From Campylorhamphus procurvoides (Eukaryota; Chordata; Aves; Passeriformes; Dendrocolaptidae), in NCBI GenBank assembly GCA_013396655.1, contig WBMV01004349.1, forward strand, positions 102,554 through 166,553: DNA of 64,000 bases. Direction: 5' to 3'. This document shows, piece after piece, positions 1 through 12,906 of the stretch (its first letter is position 1; each line of letters starts with the position of its first letter). Below the pieces are notes generated by a model, which did not search any database, was not told the DNA's origin, and saw only the letters and a program-made list of their open reading frames with translations. Made by a program: the position numbers and the translations under genes.

Positions 1-743
1 GGCACAGACACCTGGCTGTGTGGTCCTCAAAGCCCAGGCATAGAGTCCCTTCCACAGCCCCCCTTGCCCTCCCAGCCTGGCTCAGCAGTGACCCAGAGCA
101 GGAGCTCTGCCAAGCAGCAGCCTGGCTTCCCACTGGGAGATTCCCACTGCGTTGGCACCTGGGAAGGTGGGGAGGCCGTGGGGTTTATTTTGCCATTCTC
201 TTTGCTGAGAGCAGTGCAGGAGCCTCAGCAGGTCTCTCTGAGCAGGCATTAGTGATGGGAAGGATGTGCTCCAGCCTCACACCATCGTGCCCAGCCCCTT
301 TCCCAGCTCCCTGTGCTGCAGCACCAGCACTGGTACAGCACGACCCCAGTGGGAGGCATCATACTACTTAAAGAAAATTATGATGCTGGCCTTTTCATTA
401 TGTTGCCCAGCAAATGTTCCCATGAAATATAGGCCTAATTATCTACCCACATTCAGATTACTCTAAGATGCAATTTCCTTCTACTCTGTGGAGTTTGCTT
501 TCCTTCTATGCATCTCATGATTGAAATACACTCAATTAGCTATTACTCTGCTGCCTGAAATCTTGAGCTGCCTGCCTGACATGGCTCCTCCATTCAGATC
601 TTGCTGGCATTGCCACAGCCAGGTGACACAGGCTCACATGAAAGCCACAAGGGTGTCTCACCACTCAGCCACGTCTGTTATTTATTACATTTGGATTGCA
701 AATGGAAGCCTAGTGATGACTGTGAGGTGACACAGCAGCATTG

Positions 744-862
744 CAGAATGCCGTTCCCCCAGCACTGCCAAGGCCACCATTAAGCCATGTCCCCAGGTGC
801 CACATCCACACAGCTTTCAAATCCCTCCAGGGATGGGGACTCCACCCCTGCCCTGGGCAGAG
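744..862 (-). mobile_element. CR1 LINE fragment
   Basis: Contains cactgccaaggccacc, ccaggtgccacatcc and aatccctccagggatgggga, a typical reversed CR1 3' segment. Confidence 0.75.
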
Positions 863-3800
863 TATTGAACAAAGAAAGGAACCAGGCTCAGCACAGGCCA
901 TTGCTATGGTCACTGTCCATCCCTGGGGTGGGATCATTTCAGAAGTGTGCCCCTAAATCCAGCGAGGGAACCCTCTCTGCCCAGGAGAGGACGGCTCTGG
1001 GTGAAACACCATGTTTCTGAGTCAGGAGAGCTGATGGGAGAGTGAACATTTCAAGAGCAGCAAAATACATCTTTTCTTTTTTTTTTGTTCTTAAAATGAT
1101 ACAGCAGTCAAAGGAACAAAAGGCAGTAGCAGGAAGGAGAATTTGAGCAGGATGGTAACGTCATTTCATTCCTATTGGCTGCATCAGTGGCATCAAACTG
1201 ACATGAGCCAGTCCCTCAGAATAAACTACAATAAATAAAACCAATTGATACCACCAAGGAAACAGCAGTGTGGATATGTAGGGAAAAGTCTCCTTAACTT
1301 CTGCCCAGAACAGTGGAAGCCCTGGTGTGAAGGCTCTCTGGAGGTCTGTGCTGGCAGCAGGAGAGGTGCCTGCACAGAGCAACTTCCCTTGGCCACACTG
1401 GAACCTAATTGGGCAGTGATGCCCCTCCCAGGGCAACCTGTCCCCAGAGTGACCACCCTCCTGGGCAAAGAGAACTGATTTTGTTCCTGCCAGAGACATG
1501 TTTTACTCCCAGGGATCCCAGCACCATCAGGGACCAGCCAGCAGCTGTGAAGGTGCAGGACTTGGCCCTTACAGTGGAGGTTCCTCAAGGTTGGGATTCC
1601 CGAAACAGCTCCAGGAACAGATCAAGTGGTAATTGATTGCTCAATGATTCAGTGATTACTCAGTTTTTGCTCCATCCACACCTCAGTATTTCATTGTTTG
1701 GCAAAATATCAGCCTGACTTTGTCCTGACATTGGCACCACGCAGCAGAAGAGGAGCTGAAGTTTGATGTGACTGCGTCAGATGGAAGAAAAATTGTTGTG
1801 GGTACAGGAAAGCTTGTGTGACTGTGTCCCTGGAGAAATGTCCCACTCCCCAAACTCTGCTCCAACCCTGCCCTGCGCCGTGTCCAACCCTAAAGGTGCT
1901 GGATGCAGAAATGAAATAATGTCTTGCACATTTGCTATAAGTGTTGGAAAAAGGGCTCAGGCAGAGCTGGAAATGCAACACCCACGCCCCTTGGAGCCCA
2001 GGGCACAGCAGGCTCAGCTCCCTCCAAGGTTTCTACCCATCACCAGGCTGTGTGAGGGAGCAGCAGGTGGCACATGGGCACTGATCCTGCACAGAAAGAG
2101 GCCAAGGAGCGGGGAGAGAGCAGCAGAGGATGACTCAGGAAGCTCAGCTGGAGGATGAGGAGGGATGCACACACATTCAGGGCCATCAGCAGCTCCTGGC
2201 CCTGGTGAGGGTGTACCAAAAGAGGTGCCATCTGCTTCAGCTGGAGCATCACACAAAGGCACAGGCAGCAAAGGGCCTCTTGCTTAGACCCTCTTGGCAA
2301 GGATAACAAACTCCACAATTGCAACGAAAATAGCCCGAGGCACAGGAGATGAGTGGCCACGGTGTGCACAGAGGTTACCCATGCTGTCCCTGCCCCATTT
2401 TCAGCCTGTCCTGTGCTGAGGGAGAAGAGCAGCCCCTGGGGGTCCACAGTGCAATCAGACCAGTGCTGAGTGGGATTTGGCCCCAGCCTTGGGATGGGCA
2501 GCAGCTGAATGTGTTGCTGTTCTGCAGGGAAGGACCTGGATGCTGCTGCAAACCTTTGGCTGAGACAGAGTCAGAAGTGTTGTGCTGGTGCAGAACAGGG
2601 GAGTGTCATGGCATGAGAAATAAGACTGCAGTGTGCCAGCACAGGGCTGGGACTACAGGAGCCAGAGGGCCTGGCCTGGCTCTGCCTGCTTCAGGGGGCA
2701 GCTGGGCTGGGGAGGGCTCACACCGGGATGGTGGGAAGGGACAGTCTGGGAGCAAAGGCTGAAAATGGGACCAGTTCACCTGGGGGAGGTGAAGACCTGG
2801 GGGAAGCCACAGCAACACATTCCAGCCATGTGCAAGGCTGAAGGCAGGACAGGGCAAGGAAGTTCCTACTGAGGGAAATTTTCAGTCCTAAAGGAAAACT
2901 GTGTAAGGAGAGTGAGGCAGTGGAACAGAGTGGAGGGAGAGCAGGAACACCCTGGAGTGGGGAGAGCAGGGCAGATGCTTCATCAGGAATCTGGAGCAGA
3001 GCATCCCTTGGGCTCTGGGTCAGACAGGATGGGATCAGCATGGTTAGTCCTGCCTGGGATGTACCACAGTCACCTCACCTCCCATGGGCTCTTGTTGGGC
3101 TCTTCATCCCCCATGGAACCAGCAGCTCCACAAAGCTCAGGGAGAGAGTGATAGTTATGAGAACTGAAGGGGGGAAAGCCTCTGCAGAGTGGGAAATCAT
3201 CAGTTCTTAGAGTCAAACACAACAGGGCAGAAAAGCTGCTATTGCAGTCAAGCAACTTTGGCTGAAAGCCCATCCTGTAAGTTGGTAATCCTGAAAACAG
3301 CCTTTGGGAGCAAAATGACACAATATATGGAGAAGAAGAAAGGAATAAATACTGATCAATATGCAGCAACCACCACAACAATCTGTGGGGGAGAGATATT
3401 GATAGAGGAGGTAAACAGGCAGAGGAAAATCCATGTCTGGCAAAGCCACAACCAGTGAAAAGATGTTCACTGACTATATTACAAACAAAAGAAACGTTAA
3501 TGATGTTGTTGACTTTGTAAACTCATTTCATAGACTTAAAGCATAAAAGGAATTTGGTTGGGAGCAAACTCAGGTGTCTCTAGTCTTACATCCTGCCTGG
3601 AGCAGGGCTGTTGTCACAGTGACCCTGCCTTTGCTCAGGGAATTTTGAAAATCTCCAAGCATGGAGACACCACAGCATTCCTGCACAAGGAGGTGCTCTG
3701 CTAGTGCCAGGGCCCTCAGGGGGGCTCTTCTGCACTTGGAAAACATGGGAATGTAAGACATGAGGATGACAAAATATCCACGGCCTAATAACCACGAGAG

Positions 3801-5286
3801 CATCTCGGGTGACATCTGTGGGGTTTCTAAAGCAGCAGATCCCTGTGCTCTGCACCTTGGCTGAGCCAAGGCAAGCTGAGCTGCCTTCCCTGGCTGCTGA
3901 GGAGCTGGAATTCTGGGCAGATGCCAGCTTTGGGGGGATGAGCCGTGGTGCCCAGAGGGCAAAGTGGGTGCCCTGGTTGTTAACAGCATGGCACGCTGAG
4001 CTTGAAAAATGGAGAGGGCACAGAGGACTCAATTAATACAGAATCCAAGGATTAAAAATACCCCCATCAATGTGGCAAAATGGAAAATGTCTTGTCAAAT
4101 GAGCCTCGGTTCATCCTTTGAGAAAATTACAAGTTTGCAGATAAAGGTTACCACGTCACCATTATTTGCTTAGCTTCTGGCAGCGTGTCTGACTTAATAT
4201 CCTATGACACCCTAATTACAAATTTAGTGCTATACAATCCCAATAAAGCCCACATTAAATGGATGGAGGGCTGCAAACCCAGCTCCAAAACAAGGAGTTT
4301 CAGTGAACAGAGATGATTTAGAGGGATTCTGCCAGAGTCGGTCCCAGCCTGACACTAATCAATGTTTTCATCATTGATTGAGAAATGAGCATAAAACACA
4401 GCTGATAAATTATCCAGCTGCTGGAAGCACAAGGACTGGCAGTGAATAATTATGACAGAGAAGTTCTACAAAGCGACTGGGATCTTTTCTATGCACAAAC
4501 CCATTTGCACTTGGCAGTGTTAAAATAGGCCAGCTTTCAAACAGGAGAGGAGGAGAGGCTTCATCCAAAAAGGATGGGAGGAAAGGTTTCATCCAAAAAG
4601 GATGGGATGCAAAAAATGTAGACATCATTATGGGAAAGTAAGTCAGAGGCAGCTGCTTTTGCAGCACTCCAGCACTGTGGAGCTGGCTCTGGGTGGGAGA
4701 CTGGAAGCAGGTGAGGAAAGTGGGGCAGGACAAGGGGTAATGGGCAAAGGACACCAGGGGTGGCCAGAGGTGGCTTCAGGGGACAGCTGAAGTGCCAAAG
4801 GAGATGGACAAAGTCCCTGAGCTGCAGGCACTCCACAGGGTGCAAGTCACAGGGCTGGGGATGGGCTCCAGCTTGCAACCTTAGAGCAGCACAGGGACCT
4901 GTCCATGCTTGACCCCACAGCACACTCCAGGCCACTCATCCCCATTCCCTTGATGCCCTAAAATAAAAAGACTCCTTTTACCAGGAGAAAAAAGATTGCC
5001 TTGCTGAGCTCTTGCATCAGGCTGAGGGTACATTCCTCCCCCCAGCATTATTTTCTGTCAGTAATGAAGGGAAGCTGAGGGGGTTTTCTGAGGAGGCAGA
5101 TGAGGAGGCTGGAGATGAGATATCCAGGGCTCAGGGGAGAGTCTGTGTGAGGAGCAGGAGTCACAGTGATTTATACACCACGAACAGAGACATTTTCATG
5201 GGTGGATTCTGGACCTGCAGCCACAGGAGGGGCTTTTCCATCACCTGCCCCTAAACCACCCCATCCCCAGCAGCCCAAGGGTCCCA

Positions 5287-5602
5287 GTGACCCTCCTGGA
5301 CAGGGCCAGGGTCTGATGGCCAGCCTGTGACCCTCCTGGACAGGGCCAGGGTCTGATGCCACCCTGTGACCTTCCTGGACAGGGCCAGGGTCTGATGGCC
5401 AGCCTGTGACCCTCCTGGACAGGGCCAGGGTCTGATGCCACCCTGTGACCTTCCTGGACAGGGCCAGGGTCTGATGGCCAGCCTGTGACCTTCCTGGACA
5501 GGGCCAGGGTCTGATGGCCACCCTGTGACCTTCCTGGACAGGGCCAGGGTCTGATGCCACCCTGTGACCCTCCTGGACAGGGCCAGGGTCTGATGCCACC
5601 CT
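5287..5602. repeat. Minisatellite, 39/40-base unit, 8 copies
   Basis: Eight head-to-tail units share the core ctggacagggccagggtctg; unit lengths run 40,39,40,39,40,40,39,39. Units differ at a few fixed positions (ccctcc/ccttcc; tggccag/tgccac/tggccac). Long open frames across the array on the minus strand are a by-product of the repeat. Confidence 0.95.
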
Positions 5603-6100
5603 GTGACCGGGGGTACATGGCCCTTCCCAGCTGGAACTCTTGGCTCTGTTGGTATTTTCAGCTCTGCCCACGACGTTGCTGGAGTTCACGGCGTGACCTA
5701 CTTTGGAAAGGCAGAGCACTCGGCCACGTGCTGGGGATGATGCTGCTGGCCCTGGGAGCAGCTCCCCAGGGCACCATGTGCCCAGCACAGCCTGCTTTGT
5801 GTCCCTGGGGACCTGCAGAGCCCACCCGGGGCACATTTTGGGGAGGAGGATGCTGCAGCAGGGACATGTGCAGGGCTCCCAGCTGGGTGCTGCTCTGCAG
5901 GGACTCCACAGCTCTTGGCTGGGCTCTGCATTGCCACTTTTGTCTTGCCTCGTGTAAAATCAGCAGCTCCCAGACTGGCACAGACACAGCCTGGATTTGG
6001 GTCCCCAAGGGAGTTGCTTTCAATAGCTCAGCTTCCCAGCAGGCCAAACTGTGTATCCAGCCTAGCTGGGCCCTTATGGAGCCCCAGCTTGACTCTGGGG

Positions 6101-6221
6101 ATCACAGAATCAAAGGCTGGCATGGGAGAGACCTTAAAACTCATCTCATTGCCATGGGCAGGGACACTTTCCACTAGACCACATTGCCTGGCCTTGGACA
6201 CTTCCAGAGATGGGGAGAGGA
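6101..6221 (-). mobile_element. CR1 LINE fragment
   Basis: Reversed CR1 3' end: atcacagaat, gccatgggcagggacact, tggccttggacacttcc. Confidence 0.8.
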
Positions 6222-8381
6222 GCTGCTATGATGTGTGGTCCATGCCCACACTCTGGTGTCCACCTGGCCCACAGCTCCATCAGGCTCCAGGCTCAGCCCT
6301 GCCATTGCTCAGCCACTGATGGATCAGTCCTGACCTTCTTTAGAGCCTCCCCCTGCTCCATGGCAGGCTTGGCATCCCAGGGCTGTGCAATCCTGGTGCT
6401 CAAGGGATGGGGCTGGCAGGGCATTACCAGCCACTCCAGCCAGGTGCTGCTTTAAACCATCCATCCTCTGCCAGCCCTTTAAAATCCCCTGTTGCTGCCC
6501 CAGTTTCAGTGCAAGGGGCACGAGCAGAACTGCTCTCCTCCTCCCACTGCCCGTTTCACACCGAGGAACAGGAGCACAGACACCTCTTCATGAGTGTGGC
6601 AGCTCTTGGACACTTGGAAAGCCTCTTTCCTGACACTTGGAGCACATGGGAAGGCTCACTGCTTGCAGAAGAGCTCCAGAAAGAGACACACTCACACCAG
6701 TGACCCCTGCAAGGCTTGGCTCTCCCTCTGCTCTCAGGGAACAGAGGCTCCTTCAGCACCAAGTACATGTCCCAGCAGGGTTTGGAGGTGTCTGTGCAGC
6801 CCCATGCTGGCTGTGGCCTGGGCACTGATCCATGAGGGTGCCACAATCTCCTCCTCACCGGCCTTTTGCTGCCTCATTACCCCTGAGATCCCCGGGTCAC
6901 ATCACTTTGCCAGCCCTGCTCTAGAAGCTTTTCTGAGCTTTGCCTCATTAAAAGCCTTCTATTTCCAGTGAGGGAGCAAAAGGAGGGATTTTGCAGCCAC
7001 CAGGTGACTTAGTGCCAGGGCTGAGCTGTGGGGCCAGGTTGGCATCACCCAGCTCTGCAGTGGGGAGAGAAGTCACCCACCAACCACTTCTGGGAATCCC
7101 ACTAACTGGAGAGAGGGACAGCAATGTCCTGGTCACATGCTGGGTGACCAGACCCACACCAGTGGGAGAGGAGAAAGCACAGGACAGGGCTGAGAGTGAT
7201 AAAGCCAAGGACAACAAAGCCGACACACGTGTCCTTCCCCTGGCACATCCAGCCACGCAAGAGCCAACACCCCGCACAGCCTGGGCAAATCCTCATTGCC
7301 AATGCAGCAAGAGCCCTCCTGGCACTGGCAGTGAGCAGCTGAAGCTTTGCCCTGGGTGTCTGTGCCCTGGGGCAGCCCTTGGCCACTGCCAGGAGAGAGG
7401 CTTTTGCAGCTCAGCCCACACAGAGGTGGCCACACACGTGTGGGTGAAGACAAATCCTTGCTCTGGGTGCAAACACAGCCACAGGCACAGCCAGTGCCAC
7501 AAAGCCCCTCCTGGGCTCAGCAGAGTGCAGAGCACCCTGGCAGTCAAAGCCAAGGGCAAACAGGGCATCTGTGGCATCGTGGCTGATGGAGCAGCAACGT
7601 GGTCCAGCAGGGGCACAGCTCAGAGCTGTCTCCATCCTGCCCGGGGATGCACAGGCAGGTTGGGCTGCTCGAGCTGCAGCAGCCTCACTGCACACATCCC
7701 CCTGGGCTCTGCATCCCATCTAATGTGCCTTCTTCCAGGGAAAAACGTGTCATTTATGGGACATTTAAAATTAATGCACATTCGGTGTTCTTTCTGATCC
7801 CAAATCCCCCACCGCGTGAGTGCTGCAGCGCAGAGCCCACGGTGCTGCTGAGCCTGCCTCCCTCACACACACTGCTGGAGACAAATCCCCAAAAACCAGC
7901 ACTTCCAGCAGCATCCTCAGTGTTTGTACCTCACCAGTGCCAGCTCCTGCCCAGTGCCAGGGGTGTCTGTGCCATCTGGGCTCAGCACATTCTGCCCAGA
8001 GGCCACTGTGGCCCCCAATGTCCCTCCTCACAGATAAACCTCTGCATTTCCAGCTGCTTCCTGATGGCAAGCACATTCCTGGCCCTAACCCTGGTGGGGT
8101 GAGGTTTAATTAAAAGCTGTCCCTGCTGGTGCTGGTGGCAGTGGAGGGCAGTGACAGGGGCTCTGTCCATCACCCATGAAAATGCCACGTTTGTGCCAGG
8201 CACAGGAGCCTTCCCAGTGCTCGGAATGCAGGGACCCTCCAGGAGCAATCCTGGCCCTCAATTATTTAGATTTATGGTATATTCTCTTCTAAATGCAGCG
8301 CAAGCCAGTTAATACTGCTTAGGTTTTGCTTTTACTTATTATTTTTTAAAACAACAGGCTAATGCTTTTATTGCTTTTTAT

Positions 8382-10007
8382 TTGCCATGGTTTCCCCAAG
8401 CCTCGATGGCAGGGAGGGAGGGGGTTCAGCAGCACTGCCTTGCCCAGCAGGGATGTCCCCAGGCTGCAGCAGGCTGGACACACCAGCATTCCCAGCTTTC
8501 ACACCCAGTGCCCCCAGGCAGCTGTGCTCCCTCCCTGTTTCCCAAAGCAGCTCCCAGGAATGGGATGCAGGTGCAAGTGTGGATGCTCTGCAGGCTCCTT
8601 TCAGCATTAAAGCCCGAATTAAGGCCAGTGGGAAAAGGGAGGTCAGACCCTCTTTGGCCTGAGGAGGGGACATGGACAAGAAGCGTGGACATGAACCCTA
8701 CCAGTCCCATTGGGAATGGAAACATCCCAGAAAGGGACCTTTATGGGAGTCAATGCCACCAAAAGCCACATTCCAAAATCCCATTCATCAACCAAATAAC
8801 ACCTTCCCAACTCCAGTGCCTCCTGAAAGGGAAACCTTGTGCCCCAGGGCCTGTTTTGGAAGGGTTCCCAGGATTGTGGGCACCAGTGGGTGCCAGGCTG
8901 GGCACACAGAGCCCTGCAGGGAGAGGAGAAGATTTCCTGTCCATTCCCTGTTTGCTGATTTTCTTACCAGCTCTTAGAGCTGCAGTAAATGAAACCCAGC
9001 AAAGCCCCTGCAGCCTGACAGCTCAAACACAGCCCTGGGGCAGCACACAGGGAAAATCCCACATGGGGGAGGTCAGGGAGCATGGGGAAAGGAGAGGAGA
9101 GCAACCTTGGAATGGCAGGCAGGGAGAATGGCATCTGCCAGGGCAGGAGCATCGCAGGGGCCACCACAGCCTGGGCATTGCTGCCTGTGGAGCAGAGCCT
9201 GGAGGGGCTCTGTGTGAGAAGCCACAGCAGGAGCCGTCACAAACAGCTGGGCACAAGCCAGAGCCCCTGGAACGAGATCAGAGCTCTCCCCCTGCCCGGG
9301 CAGGGCTTCCTGGGGGTTTGGGGCAGATGCTTCTTCCAGATGCCACCCGTTTGTTCTTTCTTCCCCCAAACCCCCTCCCTCCTGCATGGCATCCCCTCTC
9401 CGCTGGGTGCCTGGTCCCCAAATCCCTCCCTGGGGCAGGGGTGTCCCCCACACAGCACCCCCAGTGCCCACAGACCCCGTGGGCAGCACAGGCTGTGCCG
9501 GGGGGGTTTCTCACCCCAATCCCCACACCAGCTACCAGACCCCTGAGCAGGATGGGGGCTTGGTCTGCTGCAAATGCATCACTGGGTGGTGTTTCTGACG
9601 GCTCAGTCAGAAGTGTCAGCAGTGGGTTTGAGGGGGACATTCCCACTGCAGCCACTGCTCATGGCCACGGTCCCTCCAGACCTTGCTCTGAACCTGCTGC
9701 CACCAGGGAACAAACTCCATGTCTCCTTCACCTGGGATGGAGCCTTCAGGCCTCAGCAGCTGTTTTGTCTCCTCCAGCAAAGCCAAATCCATCCAGCTTC
9801 TGGGGAGACTTCACCTTTTTGAGGATGCCACACACCCCTGAAAAATTGCAGGGTGGTTTCCAGGCAAAGCCAGCCCCTGGCCTGCCAGGACAGGAGCCTT
9901 GGGTTCTTCCAGCCACCCAGCACAGCCACAATGGGCCCCCCAGTGCAGAGCCTGGGGCCAAAGGGGTGACTCCTGGGCACGGAGCTGCTCTCCAAGGGGC
10001 TGATTGA
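8382..10007 (+). other. Unexplained 541-codon open frame, probably not coding
   Basis: An ATG-initiated frame stays open for 541 codons in otherwise gene-less flank. The translation is rich in Pro, Gly, Gln, Trp and Ala, poor in Asp and Lys, and shows no domain, signal peptide or repeat I recognise. Third positions are not visibly GC-enriched, unlike PNPLA7's catalytic exons, and overlapping shorter frames are open on the other strand. I do not call it a gene; it is recorded because the length is unusual for random sequence. Confidence 0.2.
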
Positions 10008-11076
10008 AAGCTCCAGGTGTGGAATTGCACTGAGGATCCCTTGGATGCTCCTGGCTGTGAGAGCAGCACGGGGCTGACCCACTGCTGGGCCCCTGCCCTG
10101 CCTGCCCAGGCAGATGGGCAGGACAGAGCCAGCAGCAGAGGGAGATGGAAAACCAATTCTGCTGTGACATTTGTACCATCACTGTTTTACATTCCCTGGC
10201 ATGGAAGAACAGATTGGTTTAATGTCCAGGGCTCAGCTACGGAGGGAAGATGAGATCAATTATTTACAGGACACTTCCAGTCTCACATCAGAGGTTTATC
10301 TTGTCTCTGTTTATATGTCTCGTCTCAGTGCCATTTCCCTGTGGCACGGGGCATAATGCAAATAGAGGGGTTCTGATGAGCCCACTTTGGGTCTGGTTTC
10401 CACAGCACACCTGGCTGCCAGGGGGTTTGGAGTTCAAATATACAGCTTGGAAGTGAATTGCCTATTTGAACAGAGGGGAAGAGCTCTCCTGGAGCCAGAG
10501 CAGCTGGGTTCAGGCTGGCAGACCCCTCATCCTGCTGGATGATAACCTGTGGAGCCCGTCCTGCCCCAAGCTGGGGGATGCCCTTGGCAGCTCTGAAGCC
10601 AAGCACGCTTTGCTGGAAGGTGGGCACTCACCTGCACTCACTGCCAGCCTTGGCCCAGCTTGGAGCCTTTCCCAAACTCAGCTCAGCCCCCTGGATCCAG
10701 CAGAAACCCAATCTCTCCAGCTCCACAGGCAGCCTGTGCCTCTCCACAGAAGCTCCCTCCAAGGCCAGGCTGGCTTCTAAAGCCACTTTTTTCTTTGTGA
10801 GAATTAATTCTTTGCAATAGCAGGGACCAACCTCCACCAACTGCAACATATTCTGTGCAATCAAGAATATGTATCAGGATGATCCTTCCAGGGAAGGTTT
10901 CCAACCACTTTCATCGCTTCTGGATGGGCCTGGGGCTGGCCAGAGGTGCAGCCAGGCTGGGTGGTCTCACCAAGGGAGGGCTGGAATCCCCCTGAGACCT
11001 GGGGCTCTGACACTTGAAAATACCATTTCACGTAAGAGGAACAGCCTCCCTGGGCACAGACTGCACATTCATGGAC

Positions 11077-11200
11077 ATGCCCCATCCCTGGAAGTGTCCA
11101 AGGCCAGGCTGGACAGGGCTTGGAGCAACCTGGGCTGGTGGGAGGTGTCCCTGCCCATGGCAGGGGTGGAGTGAGATGAGCTTTAAGGCCCTTTCCTGTG
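11077..11200 (+). mobile_element. CR1 LINE fragment
   Basis: Forward CR1 3' end with ggaagtgtccaaggccaggc and ggtgtccctgcccatggcag. It lies next to the possible LTR fragment. Confidence 0.85.
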
Positions 11201-11284
11201 ACAGCTGGTGGGAAATGCTCCCCCCTTTTGCCCCCCTGCTCACAGACCCCGAGATGCCCCAGAGAGCCACATGGAAACCACAGG

Positions 11285-11530
11285 GAGGGAAGCAGAGAGA
11301 GAGTTTATTAACATGGCTGGGGGTATATATAGATTTTAGGGGAATCCAAATTACTACCGATAGAAATCAAGGGATAAGGACCAATGGAAAAGGGTTAACT
11401 AAAAGCCAATAGAGAAACTTAAACAGGCACCTTCAAGGACGAATTCCTTAGAGCTTAGCTACATAGATAAGGGGTGTTTCAAGGGGTCTTGGGAAGAAGA
11501 AGGATGACTAAGTAAAAAAAGACAAGGAAT
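11285..11530 (-). mobile_element. Possible LTR fragment
   Basis: Read on the minus strand: a CCATTGGTCC box, then TATATATA (near 11,324-11,331), then AATAAA (11,304-11,309) and a CT-rich stretch. This order is LTR-like. It is degraded or partial, and a chance combination is possible. Confidence 0.3.
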
Positions 11531-12341
11531 CCATTTTACAACACAGTAAAAGCTTCAGTTTCTAGGGCACTTTGGCTGGTTTCTTCATTTTCTTCAGAGA
11601 CCCATTTCTGGCATGACTTTTCCCTTTTCTGATACTGCAAGTCCTTTTCCACACTTTCCAACCCAAAGCAGTCTGGGATTCTGACAGAGGAAAACACAAG
11701 GCAGGGCAGGTAGGGGAGAGCCTGTGCCAGCAGAGGAGAGGAGAGGAGGTTAAATGCAGAGAACAGGTGCCAGTTCTCAGCATTTCCAAGCTCCCCAGTG
11801 CTCGGGGGTGCCCCCAGCCACGTTTCTGCCCTCAAGGTGCTGCCCAGCCTGGCCGTGCCCGGAGGCAGTGCCAGCAGCTCTCACTGACATCAGAGGGCCA
11901 GGGGGGCTCCAGGGAGGAGGCAGCTCCAAGGAGTGTCCCCAGTGCTCTGCTCAGATGACAAATCCCTTCAAGGCAACAGCACCCAGAGCTGGTGCTGAGC
12001 AGGAGTTTACACAAGCAGGAATCAGCGTGGATATCCAGCCTTGTAGAGCTCCTGGCAATGACAGATGTGAGACAAGCAGAGCAAGCACCTGAACAGGGTC
12101 CAACTCTCAGCCTCTGCTCCAGCCCGGGGGACAGAGCACTGGAGATCCCTTCCCAGGGCTTGGTAATACCTGGAGTGACTCCTGTGGGGTGAGGAATTGG
12201 AAACCACACGTTTCTTTGCAAGCCTAAATGAAAATTGTGTTTCTTTCACATCAGTGAAGGCAAGTTGGGCTCTTAGCTGCTGACAGCTTTGTAGCACCCA
12301 CCCCAAAGAACCACACAGACATTTCAATCCAGCAAAATAAG

Positions 12342-12347
12342 TTTATT
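12342..12347 (-). terminator. Poly(A) signal AATAAA of PNPLA7
   Basis: Minus-strand AATAAA, about 610 bases after the stop codon. It is followed on the same strand by a GT-rich stretch (TGTCTGTGTGGTT, near 12,307-12,320), the usual downstream element. Cleavage would fall roughly at 12,320-12,335. Confidence 0.65.
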
Positions 12348-12906
12348 TCACAGGGCAAATACAGCCAAGTGGTGATTCCAGAGTTGCCCAGCAAGTGTCA
12401 GCTCCATGATCCATCACTAAATGTCCTGCTGATGACTCGAGGATGCAGCTCCATGGCCACCCTTCCCAATGATTTCTTAGGTTTAGATTTCAAGTGAAAT
12501 ACATTCAGATCTGCTCCTGTCAGAGCACTGCTCACAAGGACGTGGCTGGAAGTCTCTGAGGAGTTAATTACAGAGTTACCTGATTCATTTGAAAAGGAAA
12601 AGCTGTGACCCAGGAAATCCTCCCTGTCCTTGGGCACAGGGAACACCCCGGAGCTCTCTGGGCTCCACAGGAAAACACAGCAGCAAAAATCAAGGCAGCT
12701 TCGAACTGCACCTTCCCCCTCTGCCAGTCTCAGGGATCAACAACCTGCTCCTGGCACCTGCAGGGAGGAGATGTCCCAGGGCAAACACCCCTCCAAAGGG
12801 ATCTGGGCACGGCACAGGTACTGGCAGCCACATGCCAAGCCCTGGCTGGGGAAGGTTGAACCCTTGCTTCGTTTCATGCAGGCTTTGTTTTGGTTTGGTG
12901 AAGTCT

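Larger units (their letters stand above)
1..12319. other. Downstream flank of PNPLA7, no recognised gene
   Basis: I read both strands and recognise no protein family, RNA gene or CpG island. By mammalian synteny NSMF could lie in this direction, but I find none of its exons here. The stretch holds a 39/40-base tandem repeat, CR1 and LTR fragments, several AT-rich blocks with homeodomain-type TAAT sites, and an unexplained 541-codon open frame. Confidence 0.6.

Noticed and set aside
5171..5836. 221-codon minus-strand frame with repeated ALSRKVTG-like units
   Set aside because: It is produced by the 39/40-base minisatellite; no start context, splice sites or homology.
6991..7797. 268-codon plus-strand frame
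   Set aside because: Low-complexity Cys/Ser/His-rich translation with no recognised family, in GC-rich flank; no splice or conservation evidence.
1..12319. Search for exons of NSMF, the mammalian neighbour downstream of PNPLA7
   Set aside because: No matching segment or CpG-rich first exon seen; it probably lies further left or elsewhere.
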